Source: Homalodisca vitripennis
Lineage: Eukaryota; Arthropoda; Insecta; Hemiptera; Cicadellidae
Length of the DNA: 64,000 bases
Reading direction: 5' to 3'
NCBI RefSeq assembly: GCF_021130785.1
Contig: NC_060213.1
Span: 99,130,501 to 99,194,500 of the forward strand
Under the pieces are notes generated by a model. It was given only the letters and a program-made list of their open reading frames with translations, was not told the origin of the DNA and searched no databases. Within the stretch, counting starts at the first letter, position 1; each line of letters begins with the position of its first letter. The translations under genes and the position numbers were made by a program. Below, piece after piece: positions 34,640 through 46,860 of the stretch.

Positions 34640-35980
34640 TTTTACAAAGAGCAAGGGCCTTTTGATACTTGCACTAAGAGACGTAAAGGTAGTCTATCAT
34701 GTATACGACTTTAGTATATGAAAAAAATTTACAAAATAATATAATACTGTTAATTATCAATTTATTTTTAGTTCTCTTATGATATTTTACACTTATATAT
34801 TCTTACCACTAGTTATACCTATATAAAAAAAAATATAATTTCAAATACATTTAAAAACTTAAATCTACGATCTAATGTGTTAAAGTCTCCCTTCTTCTAT
34901 AAGGCAAATATTTAAGTGATAGCCAAACGCGATAAGTATGCCTTGTGTTTTACAGAATTTACTATAGCAGTGACATATTTTCTCGATCAGCTAGCGTTAA
35001 TAAAGACAAATAACTTCCTTGACGTAGCTGTTCAAGAAAGGGTTTTACAAGGTTATATCTCTTGTAGAAGGAAGTAAATAACCGTATTTTACCTTCTTAT
35101 ACAACCTCTCCATCACTTTTAAAGAGGTTAATATGAAGAGTAGAGCGCCCTTCATCCGGAATATCACATCTAGTCTTGGTAATCTTCAATAATTCGTAGA
35201 AAGATTCTTTTTTCATGTATACGAGTAGGTACGTTATTCTACGTACAAACGTAAATTTCCTGATATTTTTCCCTTGCAGAGATATTATATTATTTTTTAA
35301 CTCCAATAGTTATTAACTCATAATTTTCTATTTGTTTATGGTTAAATACCGAATCGATCACAATATGCCTGACTTTAATTCAGTAATATGCCTGTTTACG
35401 GAATTATCGCCACCTGGCGGAGATTAACCAAACTTCAAAACTTCCTCTTATCCTCGTTTGTGGATTGTTCATATGTACTTCATGTCTCGTAAATGCATAC
35501 TAAACATTGGCTCAATCTATAAATATATAAAAAGACTGTATAGGCCTATGTTCATTATGTACACTTTTTAAAGTAGGTAATTTGATATTGCTGTGCTTCA
35601 GAATATTAACGTCACGTTTATTATTATAGCAGATAAGTGTGAACATACACATCGTCAAGTTTTGTCAGCGTAAAATTAATTTAACAAAGCCACCGCCTTC
35701 TTTAGTTGTTTCGCTTAAGTCCTCTATTGTTAAACTTATAATTGAAATATGATCCGGTTAAAGCAGGTTCTTAGAATTCTAATTTAATTTCCATGTTTTG
35801 ATTTAGAATGTGAGATTCTCTACGTGCATAAAACTACAAGTAATAGTAATTATGGTAACAAAAAAATAAACAGAACTTTATGAAAGCCTGTTAGTAAAAT
35901 CAAAAAAGTTGTTTGTCTTGTGATCAGACAATAGCAATGGAACGGTGTGAGCTACAAGGTTGAAATTTTGCACCAAGGCC
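34640..35980 (-). repeat. Duplicated GR-like relic block, copy 2
   Basis: Second copy of the 24010-25600 block. A minus-strand frame at 35097-35306 (69 codons) is not shared with copy 1 and is probably not a gene. Confidence 0.7.
35690..35965 (-). pseudogene. GR-like TM5-TM6 relic, copy 2
   Basis: The minus strand reads DHISIISLTIEDLSETTKEGGGFV, then a stop shortly after, with LLLSDHKTN upstream near 35930. Same architecture as copies 1 and 3. Confidence 0.42.
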
Positions 35981-36179
35981 TTTGTTTAACGCTTTTTAAC
36001 GATTTGCTTTGTAGAATCATAAATATATATTTATTAACTTATATATTGCTAATTTATACAAATAACTAATATAATTTTATATTTTCATATAAATTAGTGG
36101 TAAAAAATATTTTTTTAAAGCTAGTCATTGAATTGCATGAAATTATTTTTGTTTTTGTTTTTCCAAGAGAGACGTTAGT

Positions 36180-36614
36180 GCGAAATTTCAAGCTTGTATC
36201 TCAAGACTTTCACTGTTATTTTCTGACTACAAACCAAACAGTCTTTTTTTACACTCAGAAAATTCTTTAATTACTATACTTGTTACTAATACAATAGTTT
36301 TATATTATTCTTATGCTGCATGGAAAATTTCACATTCTAAAACACAATATGAAAACTAAAAATAATTAAAAAATCGAATAAAATTGGATCATACTCTATA
36401 CATTAGCTTCACAATAACGAACTTGAGTGAAAGAACGAAAGAAGCCGGTAATTTTTTTCAGATGATTTCTACATTGAGGAAGTTTCTCAAGACTAGAAGT
36501 GGAGTTCCGCCCAATGGCTCTGTGATCTTTTTACTATTCGCTTCATCATTGATAGAGATCTTTTATGGGGATCATGGGTCTTCTATTCCTGGCATAAGAT
36601 ATATGGTGTCATAA
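36180..36614 (+). pseudogene. GR-like TM5-TM6 relic, copy 4 (inverted relative to copy 2)
   Basis: The plus strand reads FHCYFLTTNQT, then in a second frame ITILVTNTIVLYYSYAAWKI, two stops, and LDHTLYISFTITNLSER with TKEAGNFFQMISTLRKF. A long helix, a short outer loop and a second helix ending in a charged segment match the TM5-TM6-loop-3 layout of gustatory receptors. The frame then runs to 36614 without a TM7 signature. GCCG|GTAATT could be a splice donor. Starting only about 200 bp from copy 2, it forms an inverted pair with it. Confidence 0.42.
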
Positions 36615-37106
36615 GACTTTCTTGTTGGCCAAATAATAACAAATGTTTATACTCCCCGTTAGAATAAATATTCAGTAATATAAACTTACAATTATTATAA
36701 TACGTGGCATTTAACACTAACCCATAGGTAGGTTATAAGCTCTTAACATAAAAAGAACGTATACTATTAAAAATTATATCATAAATTTCAAGAGAAAATC
36801 TTATATAAATTTTAAGCATTTCCATACAAATTTTTATATAAGTAGTTTTAACAAAACGAAGATGTCATCTTGTTTGGGTTATAAATTATATTACGGAGAA
36901 ACAAAACAAAGGGAGAGAAGAAATTCAAGTGACATCTCACATGGAATTAGATTCCTCTGCAGCAAACCAATAAAATTTCGACATGGAGTGTTGTCAAAGG
37001 TATCTAATTTGTGCCCTGTTGTAACAAATTCTATATATATATATATTTTTTTTTTTCTATAGATTTTAAATTTTCTCGTATAACTGTATAAACGAGAAAA
37101 TTACCT
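36615..37106. other. AT-rich, nothing recognised
   Basis: The frame at 36862-37062 has no recognisable domain and ends in a T-rich tract. Confidence 0.5.
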
Positions 37107-37357
37107 TACTTTTTACGATTACATTATTTTGTATTTCGCCGTATCTGTCACATATGCGTTTAAATAAGCAAACTAACATATGATCGGAATACCAAATATC
37201 TGTCAAACGAATTTTTATTTATATTAAATTTGTATAAATGGCAATAGCCTTATTTAATTTCAATAAATATTGAATTACAAAAAGTACTTGCTCCGCCGGG
37301 ACTCGAACCCGGATCTCTCACTTGCCGGGTAAGTGTGCTACCATTACACTACAGAGC
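37107..37357 (-). mobile_element. tRNA-derived SINE, copy 1
   Basis: The minus strand starts with a tRNA-like head (37290-37357): A box TAGTGTAATGG, B box GGTTCGAGTCC (both perfect Pol III matches), pairs for the D, anticodon and T arms, and a GGC triplet in the anticodon loop. The head is 68 nt, has C rather than U before the anticodon and only six clean acceptor pairs, so it is not a normal tRNA. A body follows (AAGTACTTTTTGTAATTCAA … CATATGTTAGTTTGCTTATTTAAAC). The same head and body recur at 48594-48880. Confidence 0.72.
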
Positions 37358-37360
37358 CTA

Positions 37361-39156
37361 TATATATATAGAGCCTATATACCAAGCAATAAAGCTTGGT
37401 ACTCCATTAGTGCACCTATATATCTGCTTTTTTGAAGTAACTACCTTGTTTTTGTAATGTCAGGGTGATGGTCTGAATGGAATCAGTGGAAAATCTTAAA
37501 TTAAAGCATAGTTCTATTAGTACATCAAATTAAAATTTTATATTAATATTGTACAATGCCGCTAATCAGTCCTAAACGGGTCACTGATTAAAAATTACAC
37601 TGGTTAAAAGTAAAATTGAAACATTTACAAAGCAGGTCCTCGTCTATATGGTTTAATATTCTTGTTTAGGCTCATGATGGAAATAAAAATTTGAATGTAT
37701 CAATAAATTAAAGTAAGTAAAATTAAGCGTACACTTCAGCATTAAAATACTGTGAAGAATGAGTGAATAAATTAATTTAAAACCTATAAAATGACATTAA
37801 TGTGTACAAGAGCTTTCAGTTTTTTAAACTTGATCTTCATAATTATTACTAAGATAGACTTAGACAGGCAATATTTTCTTTAATGTACTTTTTGTTTACT
37901 TTGGTTGGAGCTGCGATCACGAAAATCGAATAAGAGAAATTCACGTTTGTTAAATAAGATAATTTGATCAAAATGTATTAATATAATTTTGTAAATATAA
38001 CAATTAATAAGTTACTATTGAAGAAACTTTATATAAAATATACTTTGGGATATAATGGAATTTGTAATTTATATATAATTCTTCGAAGATATATTACTAT
38101 TATTTAATTTAGGTTCTCATGATATTAGAAAGAATAAGTAGATTTGTTCCGAATTAAATTTATAAAGGTTTTATTCCATTTGAAAACATTTATAAAGTCA
38201 GTAGTTTACCGAGAATTCTGTTTGAAGTTAATTACTAAATAATTATACGAAGATAGATTCAACAAATAATTTAGAATATAAGTATAATTGTTAAAATAGG
38301 TATATACAAATGTCCTTTCTCAAGGAAGCATTTAAGAAGGTAGTTAAAAATACAGACAGTCTAATTCATTCTCGGAACGTAGGATACTAGGACTGACTTC
38401 AACAGTGTAGGACGAGGGACAATTAATTTTTTCAACCAGTAGATTGGATTGGTGAAAGCCATTCAGGGGCGTCGGTGATCTCATGTAGATTTGGGAAGGT
38501 GCAGTATTTTAGCTATATAAGACCCCGGCGCTCGAAGTTTGTGACATCTTTTAGCCTTTAGCGTATTATTTGATTGTGTTTTATTTTATTGTGTCCGTTA
38601 GAACGGATGCATTAAAACAAACATGTTCAAGAAAACGGTGTGTAGAAATTGTATATTCGGATTACGGTTTTAGTAGGGGATATTATTACCAACTTATTAG
38701 GTTTACTTGTTAAATGGAAATTTTTATTATCTTAATAGATTTCTGCTAAAAATAATTCAAAAGCTAACTGAATTTCTTAGTGGAAGATTGCAAGACATTA
38801 CAAGATAAAGCAAGATTTTGAAGTACAGTTTAAAAGTTTAATTCATATTTTTATGCTGTTTGCAATAGACAGCATATTTTAATACTTCAGTCATAAAAAG
38901 TAATACATCAAGATTTCAAGGTTTACCATAATATTTTTGTTGAAACACAATTAAGGTTCAATTTAAACTTTGTATTTGAGCCAACTGCAACAAGAAGAAC
39001 AGGAATTGTCTTACATATGGCAAAAAAGAAATTTTAAAGCAGTTTTAATTTAATTCGATTTAGTTTTACGTGTAAAAGAGAATAAAATTATTTAATTTGA
39101 ATTAATTTTCGAAATGTATTATTGTTTTTAAATTGCTTATGAAACTTTGATTTTAA
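37361..39156. other. AT-rich stretch with one promoter-like patch
   Basis: Near 38512-38550 a GCTATATAAG TATA-type box is followed by a locally GC-rich CCCCGGCGCTCG segment, unusual for this neighbourhood. It could belong to a solo LTR or an unrecognised first exon. Otherwise nothing recognised. Confidence 0.35.
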
Positions 39157-39165
39157 TTCCACTTT
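39157..39165. repeat. Left target-site duplication of a LINE copy
   Basis: TTCCACTTT, of which TCCACTTT is repeated at 40255-40262 after the A-tract. Confidence 0.6.
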
Positions 39166-40175
39166 GGATTGTCACTCTCTCTAAAGCCAAATGGGCAATT
39201 TCCAAATTTGCCCCTTTCAAATCTGCAGGAGGGGATGGAATATTTCCGGCCCTGCTTCAACAAGGGCCGGAGAATCTCCTCACCCTTCTATGTGAACTAT
39301 TCAGGGCGAGCCTAGCTTATGGGTACATTCCACAAGTCTGGCGTCTCAACAGAGTGGTCTTTATCCCTAAAAAAGGGAGAGCGGACTATTCTGTCCCTAA
39401 ATCTTTTCGGCCCATCAGTTTATCTTCGTTTCTACTGAAAACATTAGAAAGACTGGTGGAGAGGCACCTGAGAAAGGGAGTTCTCTCAGACACTCCCCTT
39501 CATCGCAACCAACACGCATACCAGCAAGGCAAATCCTGTGAATCAGCACTGCACCAACTAGTCAGTAGGATTGAGGATAGCCTGATTGTGTGGGAGTGCT
39601 TCAACACTCTCTGCAAGCTTGGATCACGCAACTTTGTACGTCTTGGTTGGGTACCGGGCCATACAGGCATAGGTGGCGACGAATGCGCCGATAGGCTTGC
39701 CAAAAGCGGAGCAAGCATGTCATACACCGGTCCAGAACCGAGTTGTGGTATAAGCAAGTCAGCTGCTTATCAAGGTATAAACAAATGGTCCAGGAAGACA
39801 CACCGCTTGCGGTGGCAGAGTCACCAAGGACAAGCACTCGGCAAAAGACTGCTTGCTGATTCTAGCTCCGTGTTCACCAGATGGCTGATGGGGCTGGGCA
39901 GGGATCAGGTTAAGCAAGTGATTGCCTTGATCACTGGACACGGCCACTTCAGGAAACACCTAAACACTCTAGGTTTACGAAATGAGGACTCGGAGTGTAG
40001 ACTCTGCAATAAGTCTGAAGAGACTGCAAAACACATAATACTGGATTGTGAGAGACTGGGAGCAAGGAGTAGGGCTCTTTTCGGTGATAAACAACCAGGC
40101 GACGAACCAGATGCTAGTATCGGGGAAAAGCTTCTTAGCCTAATTAAGGGCACAAAGATAGGCTTACCCCTCTAG
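39166..40175 (+). pseudogene. RT-fingers to RNase H fusion ORF (internal deletion)
   Basis: One open frame that joins two distant parts of a LINE ORF2. The first part is the RT N-terminus: FAPFKSAGGDGIFPALLQQG, VWRLNRVVFIPKKGR, FRPISLSSFLLKTLERLVE, NQHAYQQGKSCESALHQLV. At about residue 145 it switches to the end of an RNase H domain (LGWVPGHTGIGGDECADRLA) and the C-terminal zinc-knuckle-like CRLCNKSEETAKHIILDC. The polymerase core with motif C (YADD) and the first RNase H acidic residues are missing. The join keeps the frame, so about 340 codons remain open. It cannot be a working polymerase. The first bases of the open frame belong to the flank, so no true start exists here. Confidence 0.85.
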
Positions 40176-40254
40176 CATCAAAGGGGCACACGATAAGCTC
40201 AGGTTGACGTGTGAGGATCTGTGAATCCACCCCAATACCCCAACGCAAAAAAAA
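39166..40254 (+). mobile_element. R1/I-type LINE copy, 5'-truncated and internally deleted
   Basis: Begins abruptly inside the RT (GGATTGTCACTCTC) and ends in a short A-tract (40247-40254) after a roughly 80-base 3' UTR. It is flanked by an 8-bp direct repeat TCCACTTT, so this is a genuine target-primed insertion. Confidence 0.8.
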
Positions 40255-40262
40255 TCCACTTT

Positions 40263-41279
40263 TAATTTTGAGTTATTAAGTTTTGAACATAATTTAGGTT
40301 ATTTTAAGACATTTTTTTGATAAAGCTTTTGGAAAGATTTTAAATTTTGATCTTTGTACTTGAAATTATTGTGTTTAATAAACTACTGTAAAGGTTATTT
40401 AAGAAAGTATTCCCCTGTTTAAATTCAACAATATTCAATAGTTAATAATTTAAAAACTAGTAACAGAAGAGCAAATAAACGAATAAAAAAACTTTGAATT
40501 GAGTTGGTTGGATTACCGCTTTACTGTGTTTTTTTATAGTTGAAATATTTGAAATGTTTATTTTATAATTATAATTATCTGATTATATGTTTAGCGATAG
40601 AAATAAAATTCAGTAATATAACCTATCCTGTTTGTAAATGTCTCTATAACTTCACACCTGTGTCCCAATGTGTTTGCAGTTATCGTTTGGGTAAGAGTAT
40701 TAAAAGTCCTTTTTATGAACTTTGGAAAAGGTTTTAATACACTCAGTCAACAATCTAGTTTAAATCCTGGTCCAAAATGTTATGCCTGTAAATCGTAAAC
40801 ATATGAATTCTGCACAGCAAAATAATTGTAAGAGTCAGCCTTTAAAGGTCCACAATTCTAATAAGTTTTACAAATGAAGACTTAGCTAAAACAACAGAAG
40901 AAGAAATGTTTTGTGAATATACGTAACTTGTTAAATAATTTTACCAAATAATTTAAATTACATTACTGAAGCCATTTTTTAATTAAAAAAATGTATTATT
41001 TTAATCGTACTTTGGAAAATTACAAGTATATAATTGCAATATGAAATAAAAACATCTAACGAGAACTTGGCCTTTTGTAAATCTCAAAATAATTTTGAAA
41101 TATGATTTTACATCAAAAAGTAAAACATATCTGTACCCCAATGATTAAAAACATGGTCAATCAAGAAAACCTAGCAAAGAGTTTTTATAGCTACATGATA
41201 ATTTTATATAGGTATAAAAACTATTTAAAAATATAATACATATTAAAGCTTAAAACCGTACAAAACAAATTTTTAATAC
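40263..41279. other. AT-rich, nothing recognised
   Basis: No gene or repeat that I can support. Confidence 0.5.
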
Positions 41280-41672
41280 CGAAAAGTATAAAAACAATTT
41301 AGGATAATGACGGTTACATTTAATAACATAGGGTTACTTGTGATGTGCAACTGAAAATGGTTGATGATATTGATAAAGTATTCTCTTCGAAGGATATTCC
41401 TAACACCAACACAAAGCATATGAGATAAACAATTAGCCTGGAAATTTAAGGTTGACAAACTCACTATATACGTGATAGCACATGGTACTAGTGATGATAC
41501 GATACTGAAAAAGGCAATGTATATCATCGTGAAATTTGCAATATATAGAGGGTTCAATAGTTATTTGCACCAGTCTTGATATTGGTAAAAAAAATAATTT
41601 CCAAGAGTGCAACTGTAAAGATAATACTACAGCTCTGCCAATAAAATTAGATATACAGGTCAATAACTTCAA
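41280..41672 (-). pseudogene. Possible chemoreceptor exon (loop 3 to TM7)
   Basis: A minus-strand frame of about 90 codons (41280-41557): a hydrophobic helix (MIYIAFFSIVSSLVPCAITY), a cytoplasmic-like stretch with LRREYFINIINHFQLHI, then NPMLLNVTVIILNCFYTFR. The FxLxI…hhxLN pattern before a hydrophobic end is what precedes the last intron in many gustatory receptors, and TTTTCG|GTATTA would be a splice donor at the right place. An odorant receptor end would look similar. Upstream coding in another frame (to 41672) suggests a frameshift. No TM7 terminal exon was found downstream. Confidence 0.3.
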
Positions 41673-41679
41673 TAAGTAA

Positions 41680-44600
41680 GTTTTGGTAAATATGAACAGA
41701 ATTCACTAGTAACATTTTTGTAACGTTCAAAAATGAATAAAAGAACGTTTATGGAAGTTATATGGAACTATTTAAGTATATATTTCCCTCATGTAAACGC
41801 CGTTTGTCCAGACGGGAGAACATTATTATGCAGAAACGCAGACTAAAGTCAACGCTGGTGTGCACAAAAACTTGCACATTCTTCCCAAGAGGAAACACCC
41901 ACGTATTGTAACATATATGACTTCATATTTATCTTTATTCCTGTCAAGTGAATGCAAAGTATCAATAATCTAGTAGCCCTTTGTGTTGTGTCATATACGG
42001 ATAGTAATTTAAAGTTTAATAGGAGCGATTTATAGTTCGTAAGTATAATATAACCGTCAAATATGTTCTATAGTTCAAAACTATAGCAACACAAACGTGA
42101 TGTTTTTAAATCTATGATTTACTCTTTTTTCAGGAGATTAACCTTAAATTATAAGGATTTAATCAGACATGAAAGGATCTTATACCTGAGGAAAACAGTG
42201 AATATAAGTTTTAAAGAATGGTGGTTTTGATTTTGTAACACAAAATTATGGCAAAAGTCCGTAGTCCATTATAATATATCTTTTTACATTTCAATATCCT
42301 TATGCGCACTGAAGTATGGTTTTCTCATGGAAAGAGTCTTGGAACACAATGTAAAAGAATATCAACTGAAGGCCTGGAAAAACGTATTTGCGTATGTTGT
42401 ACGTATATTTACCTGTGTATCTGTCCGCCCAAAACCCGAAAACGAGCTGACCAAAATACGTTTGCATAAAACTACACTAAAAACATTCAGTTTCATTGTT
42501 GTGCATATCCCTATATTAGATTTGACTAAAGGTTATCGAACGTTTTTACATTAGTGTTATTGGTAACCATACTGACAAAGATAAAATTCAAATAAGTAAA
42601 TTTGTAATCAAACAAGCACATGAGATTTAAAAAATTTTACATATTACAAAAATGCAGCCTAACTATCCCCAACACATGCAACATAATCTTTTGGTGACTC
42701 CGTAAACAGCATAAAGAAAAATTAATGTGTATAGTTTTATTATATAGTCACTATTATGAAGTTTAACTAAATGGAACATTCTGTGTTTAATGAGGAAAAT
42801 ATTTCGATGTCATCTTTAGACGTTAAATTTTGCATTAACATTAATGTTTACATAGATTTGAATTAGTTTTATGATGGTACATGTCCAACCATGGCATTTG
42901 GCTGCATATCACAAAGTAGGCTGGCACAATAAGCTAATTTCTCATAACGGAGATATAATAATGTCTTTCTGCATGGTTTTTTCCTGTCAACATGTACACA
43001 GTACATTTCTAGAATGAAATGAGGTAATGGACTAGAAATTTTAAAGGCATCTGAAGACAGTTACGTTACATGTAGTGTGGCGTAGTCCTATGTTGTATAT
43101 CCTTGAACATGTAGGGAAGGGTAGTTAGTTAAGGTTATATTTAAGGCCAAAATTCGTTACTTCAATAGCTTTTAGGGCTGCAAACTTATGTAAAAATATA
43201 GGTAATATTCCGAAACACATGTTTTTTACAGGCGGTTCTATTTTAACCCTAGGATTAGATGTCATTCTGCTGTCACCATGAAAATAATGTAGAAGCTAAT
43301 CTTAGTAAATTAGGTAAACTAGTCTGAAGTTGTTAAATGCTATTTAATTGGCCGATGGTGCAATTTAGTGGGTTCGGCCGTTGGGTGGATGACTGCCAAA
43401 GCCGCCTTCAAAGCAGCCCGCCTGCCCCGTAATGTAATTGTCAAAGAGGGCCTCTTACACTACATAGATTCCCTTAATGTTTTCTTACATTCGATATTAA
43501 GGTTGTAAAATTTAGCACAAGAGAACAATACAGTGCTTATAATATACTGTAATATGTATATTTCTTAAAACACCAGCCATGATGTAATGTAAGACAGAGC
43601 CGATGTCAACAGAGTGAATTTAAGTGTTGGTAGAAAAATTCATTGATTGTTTATTAAGTAGACTGATCCACATGTACCACATGCATAGGACTTGTGACAA
43701 AAAAAATATGGGTAGCAATTCCAATTTTCTAGTTGACGTTTAAATTATGTTTGTTGCATGAAACAAAAAAGGTTGAGAAGCTATCGTTGTTTTACAGATC
43801 GAGGTAAACCACGTGGTACCATCCTCAGGAGTTCTTGTTCCAGGAGATTTCTGCAGTGAATCAAGTGAAACCTAATTTAGAAAGAAATATACATATCGGT
43901 ATTCTAATTAATGCTTTGTCAGATTTTTGCCTATATTCTTTGTTAAACTTATAAGAAAAATACCAATTACAAAATGTTTGACATAAGAGTAAACTAAATT
44001 GTATGCTGAGTGTAGTGAAATCTCTTTATGAAGTTTGTCTGAAAAGGGTTGATGTATTTCCCCGTACCTATTCCTGAACAGCCAAACAAGTGCAGACACA
44101 GCGAATAATACACATTTCGAAATTTTTACTCCATTAAAAACAAAATTAATCATTGTAAAAAAATATAAAAAAATGGTGGCAATCTTTCTAACAAAAAAAT
44201 GTGTTATTAAATCGAGAAATTCGCAACTTTAACATTCTAAAAGGATTTTAAAGAGTAAAACTGAAATATAAGATAATGTATTTGGTGTAAGAAGTTTGAA
44301 AATTATTATTTGTTATAGTATTCTCTCATTTAATGACAAGTGTTTTTATAAAGGTAAAGATTTTACAATTCTAGAACAGAAATAAAATTAAATTTTTTTT
44401 TAGGACAAAAACTATTAATAGCAATTTCGGTGTGAGGAAAATATTAAGTCCTCTTAATTTTAAAAATTGAATAAACAAATCTAGCTGAAAGGTCAAGAAG
44501 GCCATGAGAAAATGGGAGATTTAGTTATGGAGGTGGACTTTCTTAAGTAATGTAAGTCAATGGTTTATGATGCACTCTTAATATATATGAGCATTATAAT

Positions 44601-44930
44601 ACTTTGGAGTGTTATAATGATATAAATAAATAATGTCCTTAAACATCTATGACTTTATTATAATGTTTAGTGTTGAAATCTACTAAATATGATTAATCAA
44701 TTGTTAAAGATGATGTTTCATTTTGGTGAGTAAATATGAAATACAATGTTTGTTTCTTTAAACAGTAAATTAATATGGAAGAGTTGCAGACTGGATATTC
44801 ACTTAACTAAATTGACGCCTGAAATAATTGTGATGCAAACACGAGGCGTAATTCGTTTGTTTCTTAGAGTAATGTTGTTCGGCACGCCTTTATAAACATG
44901 GTGTCCTTGTCTTCTATAATTTACAATACA
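41680..44930. other. AT-rich non-coding; SINE-like block at 43365-43470
   Basis: The block at 43365-43470 shares GCAGCCCGCCTGCC and GAGGG flanks with the repeats at 7860 and 19345. The plus frame at 42327-42554 and minus frame at 43908-44153 have no recognisable domain. Confidence 0.45.
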
Positions 44931-46860
44931 TAACCAAATTTTCAATCAGTCTTGTGCCAAGTGATAAGCGGGTTAGACAGACACAAGGCATCACTGATCA
45001 CTCTATGACATCAAACAGATAAACCTCCCTCCATCCAATCTGCTATTGGAAGTGTTTTAAACTGTCTTTGATATAGTTTTAAATTACGGTAATTTTATAT
45101 GAAATGGTGAAGAAAACTTTAAAGATTTATAATTCGAATATATTATTACATGAATTCCTAAATGAAATATAAGTATTTTATTTGATAACTATGCAACCTA
45201 TGTTTCAAAAAGTAAACAAAAAACTCATTTGACAGCCATTTTTAATTGGCGTATTCCTGCCGTACAGTTGGGCTTTGATCTATAAACAAATTAACACAGC
45301 GAGTAACGTAAACACAAACTTTGTTATCGCTCCTTTATTACATTGAACATAACAACCAAAAATAGCTTCTTTGACAAAACCTAATTTACCTAATTTTTAG
45401 ATAAATATTATAGAAAATTTTACAAACCATATTTATTATAATGTAAATAAATTTATTTTGTACGCATTCTCATATCGAGTTAATTAATAAAACGAAATAA
45501 AAAAGGAACTCTTGAAAATAAAATATCGAGATAACGGGTTACAGAAAGGACCGCTAGGTCAAATAGGTGTAGTCTACTGCCATGAATAGCTGAGAATAGC
45601 TAGTGAGTATATTAGGGCTTTAAGCTATTGCTATCCTAAAAATTAGAGAGAATCTTCTCCTACCTGTTTTGGCTAGAAGAGGCTCGAAGAGAGCCAGTCT
45701 CCTCTCGTTCAAAGGAGACATGGCTAAGATCCAGCTACCCCTCCTCATGCAATCTCAACATTAGACATCCCCTAAAACTATCTTTCTCAAGCTATCACTC
45801 CGGGAGCAAGAGCCAAGATCCCTTAAACAGTGGTCCTTTTTAGTGTAAATAGAGGTCTCTTCTGGTTCTTGCTTTCAGGAGAATAAATAGCAAAAAAGTA
45901 AACTTTGTGTTATATGTTATATTTGTAGTAAAACATTTGTTTAGTTCAATCACTAGAATCATCACTATATATGTATTTAAATTACTGATACTTTCAGAAA
46001 TGTTGCCCATGTTAATTTTCATTTCTAATCTATAAAAATTAAATGTGTTCCATTCCAATACAATCGCAAGGCAATCCTACTATTGGGCGGCTTTGTTATC
46101 TTAGTTTTACATGATTACTTTTAATTTATGCACGTTTCCTTAAGTGAGTCATAAAGTATATGAGAAGCATGTTTGTTCACAAATTTTTTTTAATTGACTG
46201 GAGATCATTAAGTAGATTTGGAAAGAGATCCAAAATTTGTCCAAATACTACTCATTGATATTCTTGATGTTGTTTATTCTATATAACTCAATTAATATGT
46301 TTCTCGTGAAGGTGGTATTGTGTGCCAAATACTTTTATTGGTGAAAACAAATAACACTTCATTATTTAAAGTGAAGATGGAATGTTTGAAACAATAACAA
46401 TGAATTTCATATTCTTTTCCATCTTTATATGTTACGAAAGGTATTACACAACGATTCAAGGATTTTAATCTATTCGCTTCGTCAGATGGTGAGGGTATTA
46501 GTACATACAAAAATAAAAACCCTAAAAAAAGTAAAGAAGAGGTAGATAAGGATTCAAACATACAAAAAAAACTGTTTGAACACTTTCAAAAGACTCGCTA
46601 AAATTATATACAGCAGTCTCTTAACCAGTGACACCACATGTGTATTTATGACAACAACAATGGCTGCCAACGTTCAGAGTCCTTTGTTTCACAGATCGTT
46701 TCTTTCGTGTAAACCAAAATCAAGGAACTGTTTTATACTTGAAACTTTCTTTGTACTCGTTTCTCTATCTTCTGGCGTTACTGAACAATTTTTTCCCTCT
46801 TTGTTATTGTTGAAGACAATGGAATATAAACTGTACTGATGCTTAACGGAATTTTTTGAT
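44930..46860. repeat. Old duplicated segment, partner of 59.1-60.3 kb
   Basis: Two collinear blocks match the right end of the window: 44940-45030 with 59130-59225 (TCAATCAGTCTTGTG and ACAAGGCATCACT), and 46600-46860 with 60015-60255 (ATTTATGACAACAA, TTTCGTGTAAA, AAGGAACTGTTTT). Sequence between has diverged. A somewhat GC-richer unidentified patch lies at 45540-45840. A minus frame at 46292-46561 with a hydrophobic N-terminus is not recognisable. Confidence 0.5.

Noticed and set aside
35097..35306. 69-codon minus frame in the duplicated relic block
   Set aside because: The paired block at 24.0-25.6 kb has stops and indels in this frame, so it is not conserved as coding.
37290..37357. Functional tRNA gene (GGC anticodon, perfect A and B boxes)
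   Set aside because: Only 68 nt, C instead of U before the anticodon, weak acceptor stem, and the same head plus body recurs at 48.6-48.9 kb; it is a SINE head.
42327..42554. 75-codon plus-strand ORF
   Set aside because: No domain, no repeat partner, no promoter-like context.
46292..46561. 89-codon minus frame with a hydrophobic, signal-like N-terminus
   Set aside because: No recognisable domain, and the homologous region at the right end of the window does not preserve it.
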